DNA from: Clostridium fermenticellae
GTDB lineage: Bacteria > Bacillota > Clostridia > Clostridiales > Clostridiaceae
Length of the DNA: 64,000 bases
Direction: 5' to 3'
Assembly: GCF_003600355.1 (NCBI RefSeq)
Contig: NZ_CP032416.1
Location: 2,562,183 to 2,626,182, forward strand
Shown here piece by piece: positions 37,163 to 45,443 of this stretch (position 1 is its first letter; each line of letters starts with the position of its first letter). Under the pieces are notes generated by a model. That model saw only the letters and a list, made by a program, of their open reading frames with translations. It did no database searches and had not been told where the DNA came from. Both the position numbers and the translations under genes were made by a program.

Positions 37163-38341
37163 TCATATTTCCTTTTCAACCTTGTGCGAAAATGATACCT
37201 TTAGCAAAATAGGTGTGAGCATAGTTGTAAGTATAACAACTATAATAGTTGGAAGAAATACTTCTTCTGAAATTATTCCTTTTTGCAATCCTATGTTAGC
37301 TGTAATTATTGCAACTTCACCTCTTGAGATCATACCTGCTCCAATTTGAAATGCTTCGCTTTTGCTCATCTTTAATAATCTTGCAGCAGCACCACAGCCT
37401 ATTAATTTTCCTATTACAGCTATAACAAACATAACTAAAGTAATAAATATAACCTTCAAATTTATTCCACTTAAATTTGCTTCAATTCCCACACTAGCAA
37501 AAAATATGGGGGACAAAAAACCAGATGAAATTGCCTTAATGTTTCTTTCTAAATATTCCTTATAATCAAGTGACGTAAGCATGAGTCCACACATATATGC
37601 ACCGGTGACAGCTGCTATTCCTGATATTTCAGCTATATAAGCCATTAACATGGTAAAAGCTATTGAAAAAGTAAGTAATTCCTTTCCCGGCTTTAGATAT
37701 CTCTTGAACCTTTTAGAAAGTTTAGGCATATATAATACTCCCGCTGCAGAAACAAGGCAAAATAAAGTTATTTTTACAAGTACATATATAATTGAAGTAA
37801 ATCCATTACTTCCTTTACTTATATTTTGTGTCTCAAATACTGCAAGAACTACAGATATAAGTACGAGTCCCAAAATATCATCTATAACTGCTGCACCTAA
37901 AATATTTATACCTGACTTCGTATTAAGTTTTCCAAGTTCTTTAAGGGTTTCTACTGTAATGCTTACACTGGTTGCAGTTAAAATAACACCTACAAATACA
38001 TTTTCTAATAAATTGTCAAAAAACAAATAGGCACCTATAGTTCCTAAAATAAAGGGTAAAATTATACCTGCTACTGCAATCATAAATGAAGAAACCCCCG
38101 CCTTTTTAAATTCTTCTACATTTGTTTCAAGTCCCGCAAGAAACATAAGCATAATAACTCCAATATTTGATAATAATTTCATATTGTCATCATATTGCAT
38201 GATATTTAACATAACTGGACCAAGTATTACTCCAGCAATTAATGCTCCCAGAACTTCAGGCATTTTAAATTTTTTACTGATTATACCTCCTATTTTAGTA
38301 AATATAAGAATCAATGATATGTTTAACAACACACTCTCCAT
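37163..38341 (-). CDS. CPA2-family Na+(K+)/H+ antiporter
   Basis: A 392-residue membrane protein with about 11-12 helices and no C-terminal TrkA-N domain, as in NapA/GerN-type exchangers. Family segments are MPEVLGALIAGVILGP near the start, MLMFLAGLETNVEEFK, TATSVSITVETLKELGKL, the paired ALGAAVIDDILGL-type carboxylates (GAAVIDDILGLVLI) and MISRGEVAIITANIGLQKG. It exchanges monovalent cations for protons; the preferred ion is unknown. An AGGAGG site precedes ATG 38341. It is monocistronic. Confidence 0.9.
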   Translation of the reverse strand: MESVLLNISLILIFTKIGGIISKKFKMPEVLGALIAGVILGPVMLNIMQYDDNMKLLSNIGVIMLMFLAGLETNVEEFKKAGVSSFMIAVAGIILPFILGTIGAYLFFDNLLENVFVGVILTATSVSITVETLKELGKLNTKSGINILGAAVIDDILGLVLISVVLAVFETQNISKGSNGFTSIIYVLVKITLFCLVSAAGVLYMPKLSKRFKRYLKPGKELLTFSIAFTMLMAYIAEISGIAAVTGAYMCGLMLTSLDYKEYLERNIKAISSGFLSPIFFASVGIEANLSGINLKVIFITLVMFVIAVIGKLIGCGAAARLLKMSKSEAFQIGAGMISRGEVAIITANIGLQKGIISEEVFLPTIIVVILTTMLTPILLKVSFSHKVEKEI

Positions 38342-38403
38342 ATATGTCCTCCTAACCTTAAGACAAATATAATTTCAAAAACATTTGATCATATAAATAA
38401 AAA

Positions 38404-38432
38404 CAAAAAAAGAAAGCCCATAAGGACTTTCC
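38404..38432 (-). terminator. Terminator of the split acyltransferase
   Basis: GAAAGCCC (38412-38419) pairs with GGACTTTC (38424-38431) with one G-U wobble, followed on the minus strand by seven Ts. Confidence 0.7.
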
Positions 38433-39357
38433 ACCCTAAAAGTCATAATCTCTTGAAATCAAATAAAAATTTGTTCAACCGGAATTATAAGCTATAATTA
38501 TTTTTAATAATATTAACATAATAAAAGGTAATATTCAATATTTATAAAGAATTGTACATTAAATTATAATTCTATATTATATATATTAAATAATTATAAT
38601 TAAATCTTAGTCGGGTTTATCTGATTAAAAAATGGTGGGTTACTTATCATTTTAGTAATTTTATTCATAAATTTAGAAGAAAGTACTATTACAATAAGCA
38701 ATGAAAAAATGATGATAAATACCTTACTTGGTAATGAACCTACATGATCAAAAAAATTATATTTGACCAATTCTTTAACTATAAAACCATGAAATACATA
38801 TACAGCCATGGTTCTGGAACCTAATTTTGTGAAAAACAATTTTTTACCTGGTATCAATGTTAATATAAATATAGATATTGTTACAGCCATAATATATGTA
38901 GCCATACGCATAAAATATTTTGGGTAACTAAGGCTGCTTAATTGTGAATACGAATAACTGCCATAAAACCATCTATAGTCAATTACACTATTCATCATAT
39001 ATAAAATTAGTAAAACACTTAACACACCTACAATAGCATATTTTTTTCTTACATACTTCTTTATAGTGGATATATAAGATTTTTTACAAAAATATCCCAT
39101 TAAAAAATACGGAAAAAATACTATGGTTCTTGATAAACTTAAATAATATCCAACATTATTATCATATCCACATAACAGTGAAATAAATAATGCTATTAAA
39201 ATGGGATGTTTAATTCGCAAAAAATAAGGTGACATAATATCCCAGATAAAAAGTGAAAGAAGATACCACATGGCCCAATATGGATATACCAAAGTAACTT
39301 TAGAATTTGGTGTCTTATGGATCTAAGTCAATAAAGTAGACACAAAATATCGAATAT

Positions 39358-40176
39358 TTAAGCAGATTTTTTGCAATTATCCTCACATTGTTGAGGGGTA
39401 ATATATCCTATAGAGCCATGGATTCTAATCCTGTTATACCATGATTCTATGTATTGAAATACAGCTAATTTTGCAGAATTATAATCGCAGTATTTAACAA
39501 GATTTACCTCTTCTTTCTTTAATGAAGCATGGAATGACTCAATGCAGGCATTGTCATAAGGGCAACCCTTGGCACTGAAAGAGTGAGTTATTAAATGAGT
39601 ATCTAGAAGATAATTTTCAAATTCACAGCTTGTATATTGAGTTCCAAGATCACTGTGGAGAACCAGTGGTTCAACCGGTTTCTGTAGATTAAGAGCATTG
39701 TCAACTGCATTTACAGCAAGTTTAGAATCCATAGATTTTGAGAAACTATAACCGATTATTTTTCTGCTGTAGAGATCCATGACGGATGCAAGATAACACC
39801 AGCCGTCTTTTATAGTGTGTATATATGTTATATCGGTACACCATTTTTGATTTATTCTACTGGTATTAAAATCTCTTTTAAGGATATTTTCCTTTTCTTC
39901 AACCTTATATTTTGAAGGAAAAGGTCTAAATCTTTTACAGACAATAGACTTTATACCTAACTTTTTCATAAGCCTCTGGGTTCTTTTAAGACTTATATTT
40001 ATATTGATCCGTTTTAATTTATAGTTTATTTTTATTGCCCCATAGCGTTTTTTACTATCGTTATAAATCTTCATAATACAAGCTTGAATCTGTTTATTCT
40101 CAATGCTTCGCATACTCTGCTTTCTTATTAAACTTTTATAGAAAGAACTTCTTGGAATATTGAAGATATTGCACAT
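39358..40176 (-). CDS. IS3-family transposase OrfB (integrase core)
   Basis: A 272-residue DDE integrase. An HTH_21-like part has RYGAIKINYKLKR. The catalytic core has WCTDITYIHT (first D), VLHSDLGTQYTSCEFENYL (second D) and NACIESFHASLKKEEV (E). Its frame extends upstream of 40176 into the end of orfA, in the -1 frame. A run of As at 40234-40238 beside AAG is a plausible slippage site for an OrfAB fusion. Confidence 0.93.
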   Translation of the reverse strand: MCNIFNIPRSSFYKSLIRKQSMRSIENKQIQACIMKIYNDSKKRYGAIKINYKLKRININISLKRTQRLMKKLGIKSIVCKRFRPFPSKYKVEEKENILKRDFNTSRINQKWCTDITYIHTIKDGWCYLASVMDLYSRKIIGYSFSKSMDSKLAVNAVDNALNLQKPVEPLVLHSDLGTQYTSCEFENYLLDTHLITHSFSAKGCPYDNACIESFHASLKKEEVNLVKYCDYNSAKLAVFQYIESWYNRIRIHGSIGYITPQQCEDNCKKSA

Positions 40177-40229
40177 TAATTTAATACTATAGTTATCTTT
40201 ATTGTATTTAATAAAATTGTATACTGTAT

Positions 40230-40505
40230 CTAATTTTTCTTTGCAAATATGGCCATAGCTTTTTTTAATATCTCATTCTCCTCTTCTAACTTTGCCATTT
40301 TCTTGATTAAGTTTTGATACTCAGCTGTTGTAATAGTTTTATTTTTATCTATCTGTATTGGTGCTGCCTTTTTAATCCATAATTTTATTGTTGATTTAGA
40401 TGCGCCATATTCGCTGTTTAATTCACTCAGGGTTTTACCCGAATTATAAAGTTCAACTATTGTATTTTTGAAATCCTCTGTATATCTCTTAGATCTATTT
40501 GACAC
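40230..40505 (-). CDS. IS3-family OrfA (DNA-binding subunit)
   Basis: A 91-residue helix-turn-helix protein that binds the IS ends: RYTEDFKNTIVELYNSGKTL, SELNSEYGASKSTIKLWIKK, then a leucine-zipper-like tail KLEEENEILKKAMAIFAKK. It starts at GTG 40505 after AAAGGAG. Confidence 0.9.
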   Translation of the reverse strand: MSNRSKRYTEDFKNTIVELYNSGKTLSELNSEYGASKSTIKLWIKKAAPIQIDKNKTITTAEYQNLIKKMAKLEEENEILKKAMAIFAKKN

Positions 40506-41062
40506 TGTGTAGACACTCCTTTTCTTTTATTTTATATTGTTCGAATTTTTGTGTCTACATTTTTATACTAGCACCATTAAGTATATAAACATCAAATAAA
40601 GAGTATATTGTCTGAAATATAATATATGTTATTAAAAGACCGCTTGTTTTAAAATAAATTTTTTTATTATTAATAATGTCTTTAGAAAAGTAACCAGAAA
40701 TAAAAACAAAAAGAGGCATATGAAAAGAATATATAAAACTATATATTAGCTTTATATTTGAATATGAACCAATCAATGGTTCAATTACATGTCCAACTAC
40801 TACAAATACAATTAAAACAAATTTTAAATTATCAAAATAATAACTTCTATTCTTCTCCAAATTTTCGTTTAATACAGTATTCATAATAAAACCCCATTCC
40901 TTGTATCTTGTTTGTTCATTATACAATTCCATTGTTACAATCAGGTGTTATATTAATTAACTGAATTTAAATATTATGAAAATTTTCCATTAATAATGAA
41001 AAATGCACATAAGGCAGGGGGCAAATTCTAAATTCTATTACTGTAGATTTTAGTGTCATATT

Positions 41063-41203
41063 TCAATCTAAATTATTGTTCACAATAAATTTTGCTTCTT
41101 TCAAAAACTTAATACGAATGTTTTCTGGGAATAAAATATTGACATGTTTTCCAAAAGATAAATTTATTAAAAAATCAATATCAGGTATTTCTAATACATT
41201 CAT
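41063..41203 (-). pseudogene. Short ORF resembling the C terminus of a WYL-domain regulator
   Basis: A 46-codon frame from ATG 41203 (MNVLEIPDIDFLINLSFGKH) with AGAGGAG at good spacing. FGKHVNILFPENIRIKFLKE resembles the final segment of WYL/YafY-type regulators (FG..V.VL.P..LR). It may be a fragment that has gained a start, or a very small protein. The surrounding sequence on both sides is otherwise AT-rich and gene-free. Confidence 0.35.
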
Positions 41204-41271
41204 ATTTAGATCTCCTCTCAAAAATTATTTATACTTATTATTACCACTATTACCAGTTCTACATACATAAA

Positions 41272-41314
41272 AGAACGTACCTAGATTTGATTTACACAAA
41301 TATAGGTACGTTCT
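41272..41314 (-). terminator. Hairpin downstream of the gpx-flavodoxin operon
   Basis: AGAACGTACCTA (41272-41283) and TAGGTACGTTCT (41303-41314) are exact complements, with T-rich sequence on the minus side. It could serve either the short ORF's upstream side or the flavodoxin operon. Confidence 0.6.
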
Positions 41315-41637
41315 CGCTTTAATACTTTTTTAAGTTATTGATTTTAATTATTCTATGCTATCTATTCAAACTATGATACTATAATTATTCCACTTATAAC
41401 TTAATATTCTATAATCCGTTGCTATATATCATATTTCAACACCAAACTACGCTTCTTATATTTTAAAGATTTACCCAAAAAATTATGAACTTGCCTTGGT
41501 TTCTAAAAATATATTTATTACGTTTCCTCATTTTAATTTCTTTGTGCGAATATATATATATCAACTTTAATATTATTATTATTGACAGTATTAAAAATAA
41601 ATATACATCAAATAATATTTTTGTTGTTTTGATCTTC

Positions 41638-42045
41638 TTATAAGAATGATTTTGCAAACTGACTTACTTTCTTTAGATCATCAGTATTAGGCCTTCCCCT
41701 ATGCAGAGGACCAAATGAACCTTTACAGTGATATTCCTTATCACTTACATTTATTTTCTTTTGGTCTGCAACCTTCTTTACCTGAGAATAGGTTGATTTA
41801 ACAATTGCTGCAGTACTAAAATTTACAATTTTACCAACATGGACATCTATATCTTCAATAAACTTTTTAACCTTATAATCTATACCAGCAGCATATACAG
41901 AACTTCCAAGAAACAGTATATCTACATCTTCTGATAGTTTTTCATCTACTGTTTTTGCCTCTACACCTGCTGTCCTTGCTATCTCATCTGCCAGTTTTTT
42001 TGTATTTCCTGTCTTTGTATAATATCTTACTGCTATCTTCATCAT
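41638..42045 (-). CDS. Flavodoxin-like protein
   Basis: A 135-residue FMN-binding electron carrier fold. The phosphate-binding loop YYTKTGNTKKLADEI is near the N terminus, DILFLGSSVYAAG marks the second flavin loop, and the C terminus RPNTDDLKKVSQFAKSFL fits the family. AGGAGG precedes it. It follows gpx by 22 bases and is probably cotranscribed, suggesting a shared redox-stress role, with the flavodoxin perhaps reducing partner proteins. Confidence 0.88.
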   Translation of the reverse strand: MMKIAVRYYTKTGNTKKLADEIARTAGVEAKTVDEKLSEDVDILFLGSSVYAAGIDYKVKKFIEDIDVHVGKIVNFSTAAIVKSTYSQVKKVADQKKINVSDKEYHCKGSFGPLHRGRPNTDDLKKVSQFAKSFL

Positions 42046-42067
42046 ATTTTCCTCCTGATCTAAATTA

Positions 42068-42541
42068 TTATAATAGGGCTTTTACTTTTTTATCTATTTT
42101 CTCAGGCGTTGTTGTAGGTGCAAATCTTTCAACAACATTACCATTTCGATCTATAAGAAACTTGGTAAAATTCCATTTTATCTTGTTTCCTGCAACCCCA
42201 CCTTGCTGAGATTTCAAATACGTATAAAGTGGATTTTCATTTTCTCCATTGACATCAATTTTTGAAAACTGACTAAAAGTAATTCTATACTTAGAATCAC
42301 AAAAATTTGCAATTTCTTCATTAGTTCCAGGTGCCTGACTGGCAAACTGATTACATGGAAAATCAAGTATCTCAAATCCTCGCGATTGATACTTCTGGTA
42401 CAAACCCTGAAGTCCTTTATATTGTGGTGTAAATCCACATCTCGTAGCTGTATTTACAATCAATAATACTTTTCCTCTATATTTATCCAATGAGACATCA
42501 TTACCTATTCCGTCTTTCACAGTATAATCATAAATATTCAT
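42068..42541 (-). CDS. Glutathione peroxidase family thiol peroxidase (Cys type)
   Basis: A 157-residue thioredoxin-fold peroxidase. The active-site segment NTATRCGFTPQYKGL has cysteine, not selenocysteine. FEILDFPCNQFASQAPG contains the conserved Gln and the second Cys region, and IKWNFTKFLIDRNG the Trp/Asn. Bacterial members mostly use thioredoxin rather than glutathione. It is the first gene of a two-gene unit with the flavodoxin, behind a strong promoter. Confidence 0.93.
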   Translation of the reverse strand: MNIYDYTVKDGIGNDVSLDKYRGKVLLIVNTATRCGFTPQYKGLQGLYQKYQSRGFEILDFPCNQFASQAPGTNEEIANFCDSKYRITFSQFSKIDVNGENENPLYTYLKSQQGGVAGNKIKWNFTKFLIDRNGNVVERFAPTTTPEKIDKKVKALL

Positions 42542-42585
42542 AATTTATCCTACCCTTTCTTGCACACTAAATTGTGCTTAATTAA

Positions 42586-42614
42586 ATTTTATATAATTTA
42601 ATTCTATTTGTCAA
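42586..42614 (-). promoter_or_regulatory. Predicted promoter of gpx-flavodoxin
   Basis: On the minus strand TTGACA (42614-42609) and TAAAAT (42591-42586) are 17 bases apart. A small dyad GCACAATTTAGTGTGC (about 42561-42576) lies between it and the gene and may be a regulatory site. I do not see a PerR-box match. Confidence 0.6.
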
Positions 42615-42658
42615 TAATTTTATATAAATAAGTTTGATTATACTAGTTATCTAAACAA

Positions 42659-43237
42659 TCATATATATATCCATTCCTTTTTTAGCTGCCACAACCCAGC
42701 CTGCACACTTCCCACGCCACTAGTATTTCCTGCCTTTATCTTCTCTTGATGGCGAAACAATCTTTTCCAGCTCTCCTGTATATAACGTTTTAAATCGGGA
42801 TAAAAATTTGTAAGAATTATATCACTCTCCTGCCGCACTCCATAATCAGCAATCATCTTACGGAACTGTATCTCATCCGCTTTTGTTTCACCTATATACT
42901 GAAGACGTAATATCTTGTTCCAGTCATACATATCAAAAAATACTGCTTCATTTACAGGAATACTCAACTTCAAAATCCTGCTGTCGAATGATTTTTCGAT
43001 ACTTTGTAAATCCATAAAAGCCCAATAAGGATATTCGGCACCTATAGGCTTCGGAATATACTTTCCCGCCTCCTTAATAAACCAGCTGTACGCCGCTACA
43101 AAAATCGGAGCACTTTCTTCATATTTTTTCACTACATATTTCTGCCTGGAAAAGCAAACACCATCCCGTTCAAGAACATTCATTACAATCTCTGATTGAG
43201 ATGAATAAAATGTTACTGTATGATTCGAGTCACCCAT
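42659..43237 (-). CDS. DUF3841-family protein, paralogue 1
   Basis: A 192-residue soluble protein without membrane segments. It is similar along its length to the upstream gene: YEESAPIFVAAYSWFIKEAG corresponds to LGECAPLVLEAYDWLVENTL, AEYPYWAFM to AEYPVWVSF, NFYPDLKRYIQESWKRLF to QFYPQIKREIIASWKRLF. I believe this is DUF3841, whose function is unknown. It overlaps the upstream paralogue by 25 bases, so translation is coupled. The start at 43237 has AAAAGGA immediately before it and is uncertain. Confidence 0.75.
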   Translation of the reverse strand: MGDSNHTVTFYSSQSEIVMNVLERDGVCFSRQKYVVKKYEESAPIFVAAYSWFIKEAGKYIPKPIGAEYPYWAFMDLQSIEKSFDSRILKLSIPVNEAVFFDMYDWNKILRLQYIGETKADEIQFRKMIADYGVRQESDIILTNFYPDLKRYIQESWKRLFRHQEKIKAGNTSGVGSVQAGLWQLKKEWIYI

Positions 43238-43770
43238 TCCTTTTTAACCTCCCATATATTCCCATAGCTTTCGCTATTGCCAAGAAGAATAGAATTGTCA
43301 AATAACCGTTTCCAACTTGCAATGATCTCACGTTTAATTTGCGGATAAAACTGAGACATATAGGCTTTGGCATCACTTACGCCATATTGCTCCAGAACCT
43401 GATGGTGACGTTTTGCATCTTGCTTGTCCTTGGGTATATAGGAATAATTGAGAATTGCTCCCCACTTATTGATATTAACTGATGTAATAATAGAAGGCTC
43501 CACTGCAAGCTCCAATATAATCGTTCCCGTACTAGGAAGCATAGTGGTTTGTCTCATGAAAGACACCCATACAGGATATTCCGCATCGTCAGGCTTTTTA
43601 GTGACATTTAAAGTATTTTCTACCAACCAATCATATGCTTCAAGTACCAAAGGTGCACATTCGCCTAAATCCTGGAGAATGTATTCCTTTTTTACAACAT
43701 ATCTGCCGGTTTCTTCAAGTTCTTTAATAACGTTTTCATTTTGCTTCGTCCAAACGGTTATGCTTCTCAT
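43213..43770 (-). CDS. DUF3841-family protein, paralogue 2
   Basis: A 185-residue soluble protein beginning MRSITVWTKQNENVIKELEE, with GGGGG a few bases before ATG 43770. It forms an overlapping tandem pair with 42659-43237. The conserved tryptophan/aspartate-rich positions and the ASWKRLFDN-W-VKKEW ending are shared. No motif reveals an activity. The two-gene arrangement suggests either duplication or a heteromeric pair. Confidence 0.75.
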   Translation of the reverse strand: MRSITVWTKQNENVIKELEETGRYVVKKEYILQDLGECAPLVLEAYDWLVENTLNVTKKPDDAEYPVWVSFMRQTTMLPSTGTIILELAVEPSIITSVNINKWGAILNYSYIPKDKQDAKRHHQVLEQYGVSDAKAYMSQFYPQIKREIIASWKRLFDNSILLGNSESYGNIWEVKKEWVTRIIQ

Positions 43771-43791
43771 TTGATTTTCCCCCTTTGGCAT

Positions 43792-44338
43792 AACATACGT
43801 TTCCTATTCCTATAGTTTACAATAAAAGGTATATTAAGTAAAGCGAGGTTTTCATCTTTAAGCACATATCTCGTTGTAATCCACTGTGCGTTTCAAACTA
43901 TGTAGCAATCATAGTTAGTTGACATAAAATGTAGTAGAAAATTTATGGGAAAAGGTCAGAAGTATATAATAGCAGCTTATAGAGATCTTTGTGGAATTGA
44001 AGCTGCCGCTTTGAAAATTGGAAATGGAATTGGTAAAATATATGAGAGTGTATAGGAAGATAAAATAAAGCGTATATCTATATTTAGATTTCTTGACTCC
44101 ACAAGAATATTGACTTATATAAATTTGAGAATATTATTATTTAAAAAAGGTAACTACCATGTATATATTATAATATAACTTTTGTATATTATTAATATAC
44201 AACCATATTGACTTTAATAATATGTATTGTATAATTTTAAGTTAAGAATAGACATAATAAAAATAGGGCGTATTAACACCTTGTAGTATACAGTTCTAGT
44301 TGCTTAGGTAACTGGTATCACTAAATTTGATTTTAAAA
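43792..44338. other. Gene-poor stretch with one orphan short frame
   Basis: Mostly AT-rich sequence without recognisable genes. It holds a 36-codon frame at 43945-44055 (MGKGQKYIIAAYRDLCGIEA) without a clear ribosome binding site, whose composition looks protein-like and may be a gene fragment. Nothing else recognisable precedes the hairpin at 44339. Confidence 0.4.
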
Positions 44339-44376
44339 ATAGTAGTATCCATTTTGCAGGGGGCTACTATTTTTTT
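44339..44376 (+). terminator. Rho-independent terminator-like hairpin
   Basis: AATAGTAG and CTACTATT flank a short loop, followed by a run of Ts on the plus strand. No intact plus-strand gene precedes it, so it may be the tail of a lost gene or small RNA. Confidence 0.6.
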
Positions 44377-44388
44377 GGTGTGGACATA

Positions 44389-44430
44389 ATTGGTGGAGGC
44401 GAAGCGTGGCCTTTAAAATCCACCAATTAA
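44389..44430. repeat. Hairpin containing a 12-bp match to the tmRNA 3' end
   Basis: AATTGGTGGA and TCCACCAATT are exact complements about 20 bases apart. Within it TGGTGGAGGCGA (44392-44403) is identical to the reverse complement of the last 12 bases of ssrA (49504-49515), in the same orientation. It could be a decayed attachment site or chance. Confidence 0.4.
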
Positions 44431-44432
44431 AT

Positions 44433-44643
44433 TTATCTATGTATTATTACTAAAGTAATAATACATTCCTTTACATATTCAGTATCATATTTTCCTGATC
44501 TAACTTCTAATCCAGGATCTATAATATCTTCATCACTACAGACTAGTTTTATTCTATTTATATATAGAAACACCATTATTGATAAAATTTCCATTCTCTT
44601 GTTCCCATCTAAGAAAAGAATGGTTATTAATAATTCTAAACTC
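44433..44643 (-). pseudogene. Fic/Doc toxin fragment
   Basis: Read leftward, one frame gives FLDGNKRMEILSIMVFLYIN, then SDEDIIDPGLEVRSGKYDTE, ending at TAA 44433. FLDGNKR is the core Fic motif (normally HPFxDGNKR) and the rest matches the C terminus of Doc-type death-on-curing proteins. The catalytic His-Pro is replaced (ILFLDGNKR), and a stop lies just upstream, so the N-terminal half is lost. No Phd antitoxin is seen. It is a dead toxin-antitoxin remnant. Confidence 0.65.
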
Positions 44644-44715
44644 TAATCTAGATCTTTAGACTGTATTTATGGATGTAATTCTTCACCTTCTCTTATCCAT
44701 CCTTAACAATTCCAC

Positions 44716-44776
44716 TTTTTACATGACAAGTATGTCATGTGACATACTTGTCATGTAAAAAAACTTATGATATGAT
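44716..44776 (+). promoter_or_regulatory. TetR operator palindrome and promoter
   Basis: A 22-bp perfect inverted repeat (arms 44716-44737 and 44740-44761, 2-base centre) contains two sites of the form TGACA-N4-TGTCA. TTGTCA (44748-44753) and TATGAT (44771-44776) are 17 bases apart, so the right arm covers the -35 box. This is what an autoregulated TetR repressor upstream of its resistance gene should look like. Confidence 0.75.
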
Positions 44777-44798
44777 GTCTTCAAGAGGAGATGATATT

Positions 44799-45392
44799 GT
44801 GCCAAAAGATACTTTTAAAAATTTAAATGCAGATAAAAAGCAAAGAATTTTTGATGCAGCTGTACAGGAATTTTCTACTTGTTCTTTCAGTGATGCATCT
44901 ATTAATCAGATTATTAAAACAGCAGGAATACCCCGTGGAAGTTTTTATCAATACTTTAATGATAAAGAAGACCTCTACTTATATATGATAGAAGAAATTT
45001 CAAATCAAAAGAAAAAGCTTATCCCTGAAAGAGTTTCAAATCCAGATGATGATTTTTTTGAAACTTTTATACAAAAAACTAAAGATTCACTTGAATTAGG
45101 TAAAGCTAAACCTGAATACACCAAGATAGGCATGCTTATGCAAATGGATAACTCTGAATTTATTGCTAAATTTCGTACTGCTTCCATTGAAAAGTATAGA
45201 AAACAACTAAAACATAATAAGGAATGCGGGCTTATAAGGCAGGAAGTTAATACTGATATAGTTTTGGATATGCTTTTCTCATATACCTTGGAGGAATATT
45301 TTAAAAGTGGCTTTGATGAAAATGAGTATTTAAAAAAGGTTATCGATGCCATTAATATAATCAAAGAAGGAATCAAAATAAATAAGGACTAA
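44799..45392 (+). CDS. TetR-family repressor
   Basis: A 197-residue regulator with the N-terminal TetR helix-turn-helix: KKQRIFDAAVQEFSTCSFSD, then IIKTAGIPRGSFYQYFNDKE. The ligand domain is divergent, as usual. Start GTG 44799 (VPKDTF) has AGAGGAG eight bases upstream; an earlier in-frame start lies inside the operator. It is 51 bases ahead of the rifampin-phosphotransferase-like gene and probably represses itself and that gene. Confidence 0.88.
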   Translation: MPKDTFKNLNADKKQRIFDAAVQEFSTCSFSDASINQIIKTAGIPRGSFYQYFNDKEDLYLYMIEEISNQKKKLIPERVSNPDDDFFETFIQKTKDSLELGKAKPEYTKIGMLMQMDNSEFIAKFRTASIEKYRKQLKHNKECGLIRQEVNTDIVLDMLFSYTLEEYFKSGFDENEYLKKVIDAINIIKEGIKINKD

Positions 45393-45443
45393 TAATAAAA
45401 TTATCTAATTGCTTTATGCATTGAATTAAGGAGGAAAATAACT

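Larger units (their letters stand above)
39336..40558 (-). mobile_element. IS3-family (IS150-like) insertion sequence
   Basis: About 1.22 kb bounded by inverted repeats: GTAGACACAAAATATCGAA on the left and GTAGACACAAAAATTCGAA (reversed) on the right. It encodes overlapping orfA and orfB on the minus strand. I could not find a clear target duplication, so the exact ends are uncertain by a few bases. Confidence 0.88.
38600..40884 (-). pseudogene. Acyltransferase-3 family gene split by an IS3-type element
   Basis: The N-terminal part (40555-40884, from ATG 40884) has YYFDNLKFVLIVFVVVGHV, with the conserved histidine of membrane O-acyltransferases, and YSFHMPLFVFISGYFS. The C-terminal part (38600 to about 39320) continues TLVYPYWAMWYLLSLF and runs through about six further membrane helices to the end. 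The IS lies between. Together they would give an acyltransferase of about 350 residues modifying cell-surface glycans. The N part ends at a stop just inside the IS, so the intact enzyme cannot be made. Confidence 0.85.

Noticed and set aside
39320-40570. Target-site duplication of the IS3 element
   Set aside because: Flanks (AATAAA left, ATTTTT right) do not repeat each other at any 3-5 bp length I tried, so none is claimed.
41463-41657. 64-codon minus-strand frame with one hydrophobic segment
   Set aside because: It overlaps the flavodoxin 3' end, has no ribosome binding site and a very biased AT-rich composition; I could not separate it from chance.
42068-42541. Selenocysteine glutathione peroxidase
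   Set aside because: The active-site codon is a normal cysteine codon (NTATRCGF); there is no in-frame TGA.
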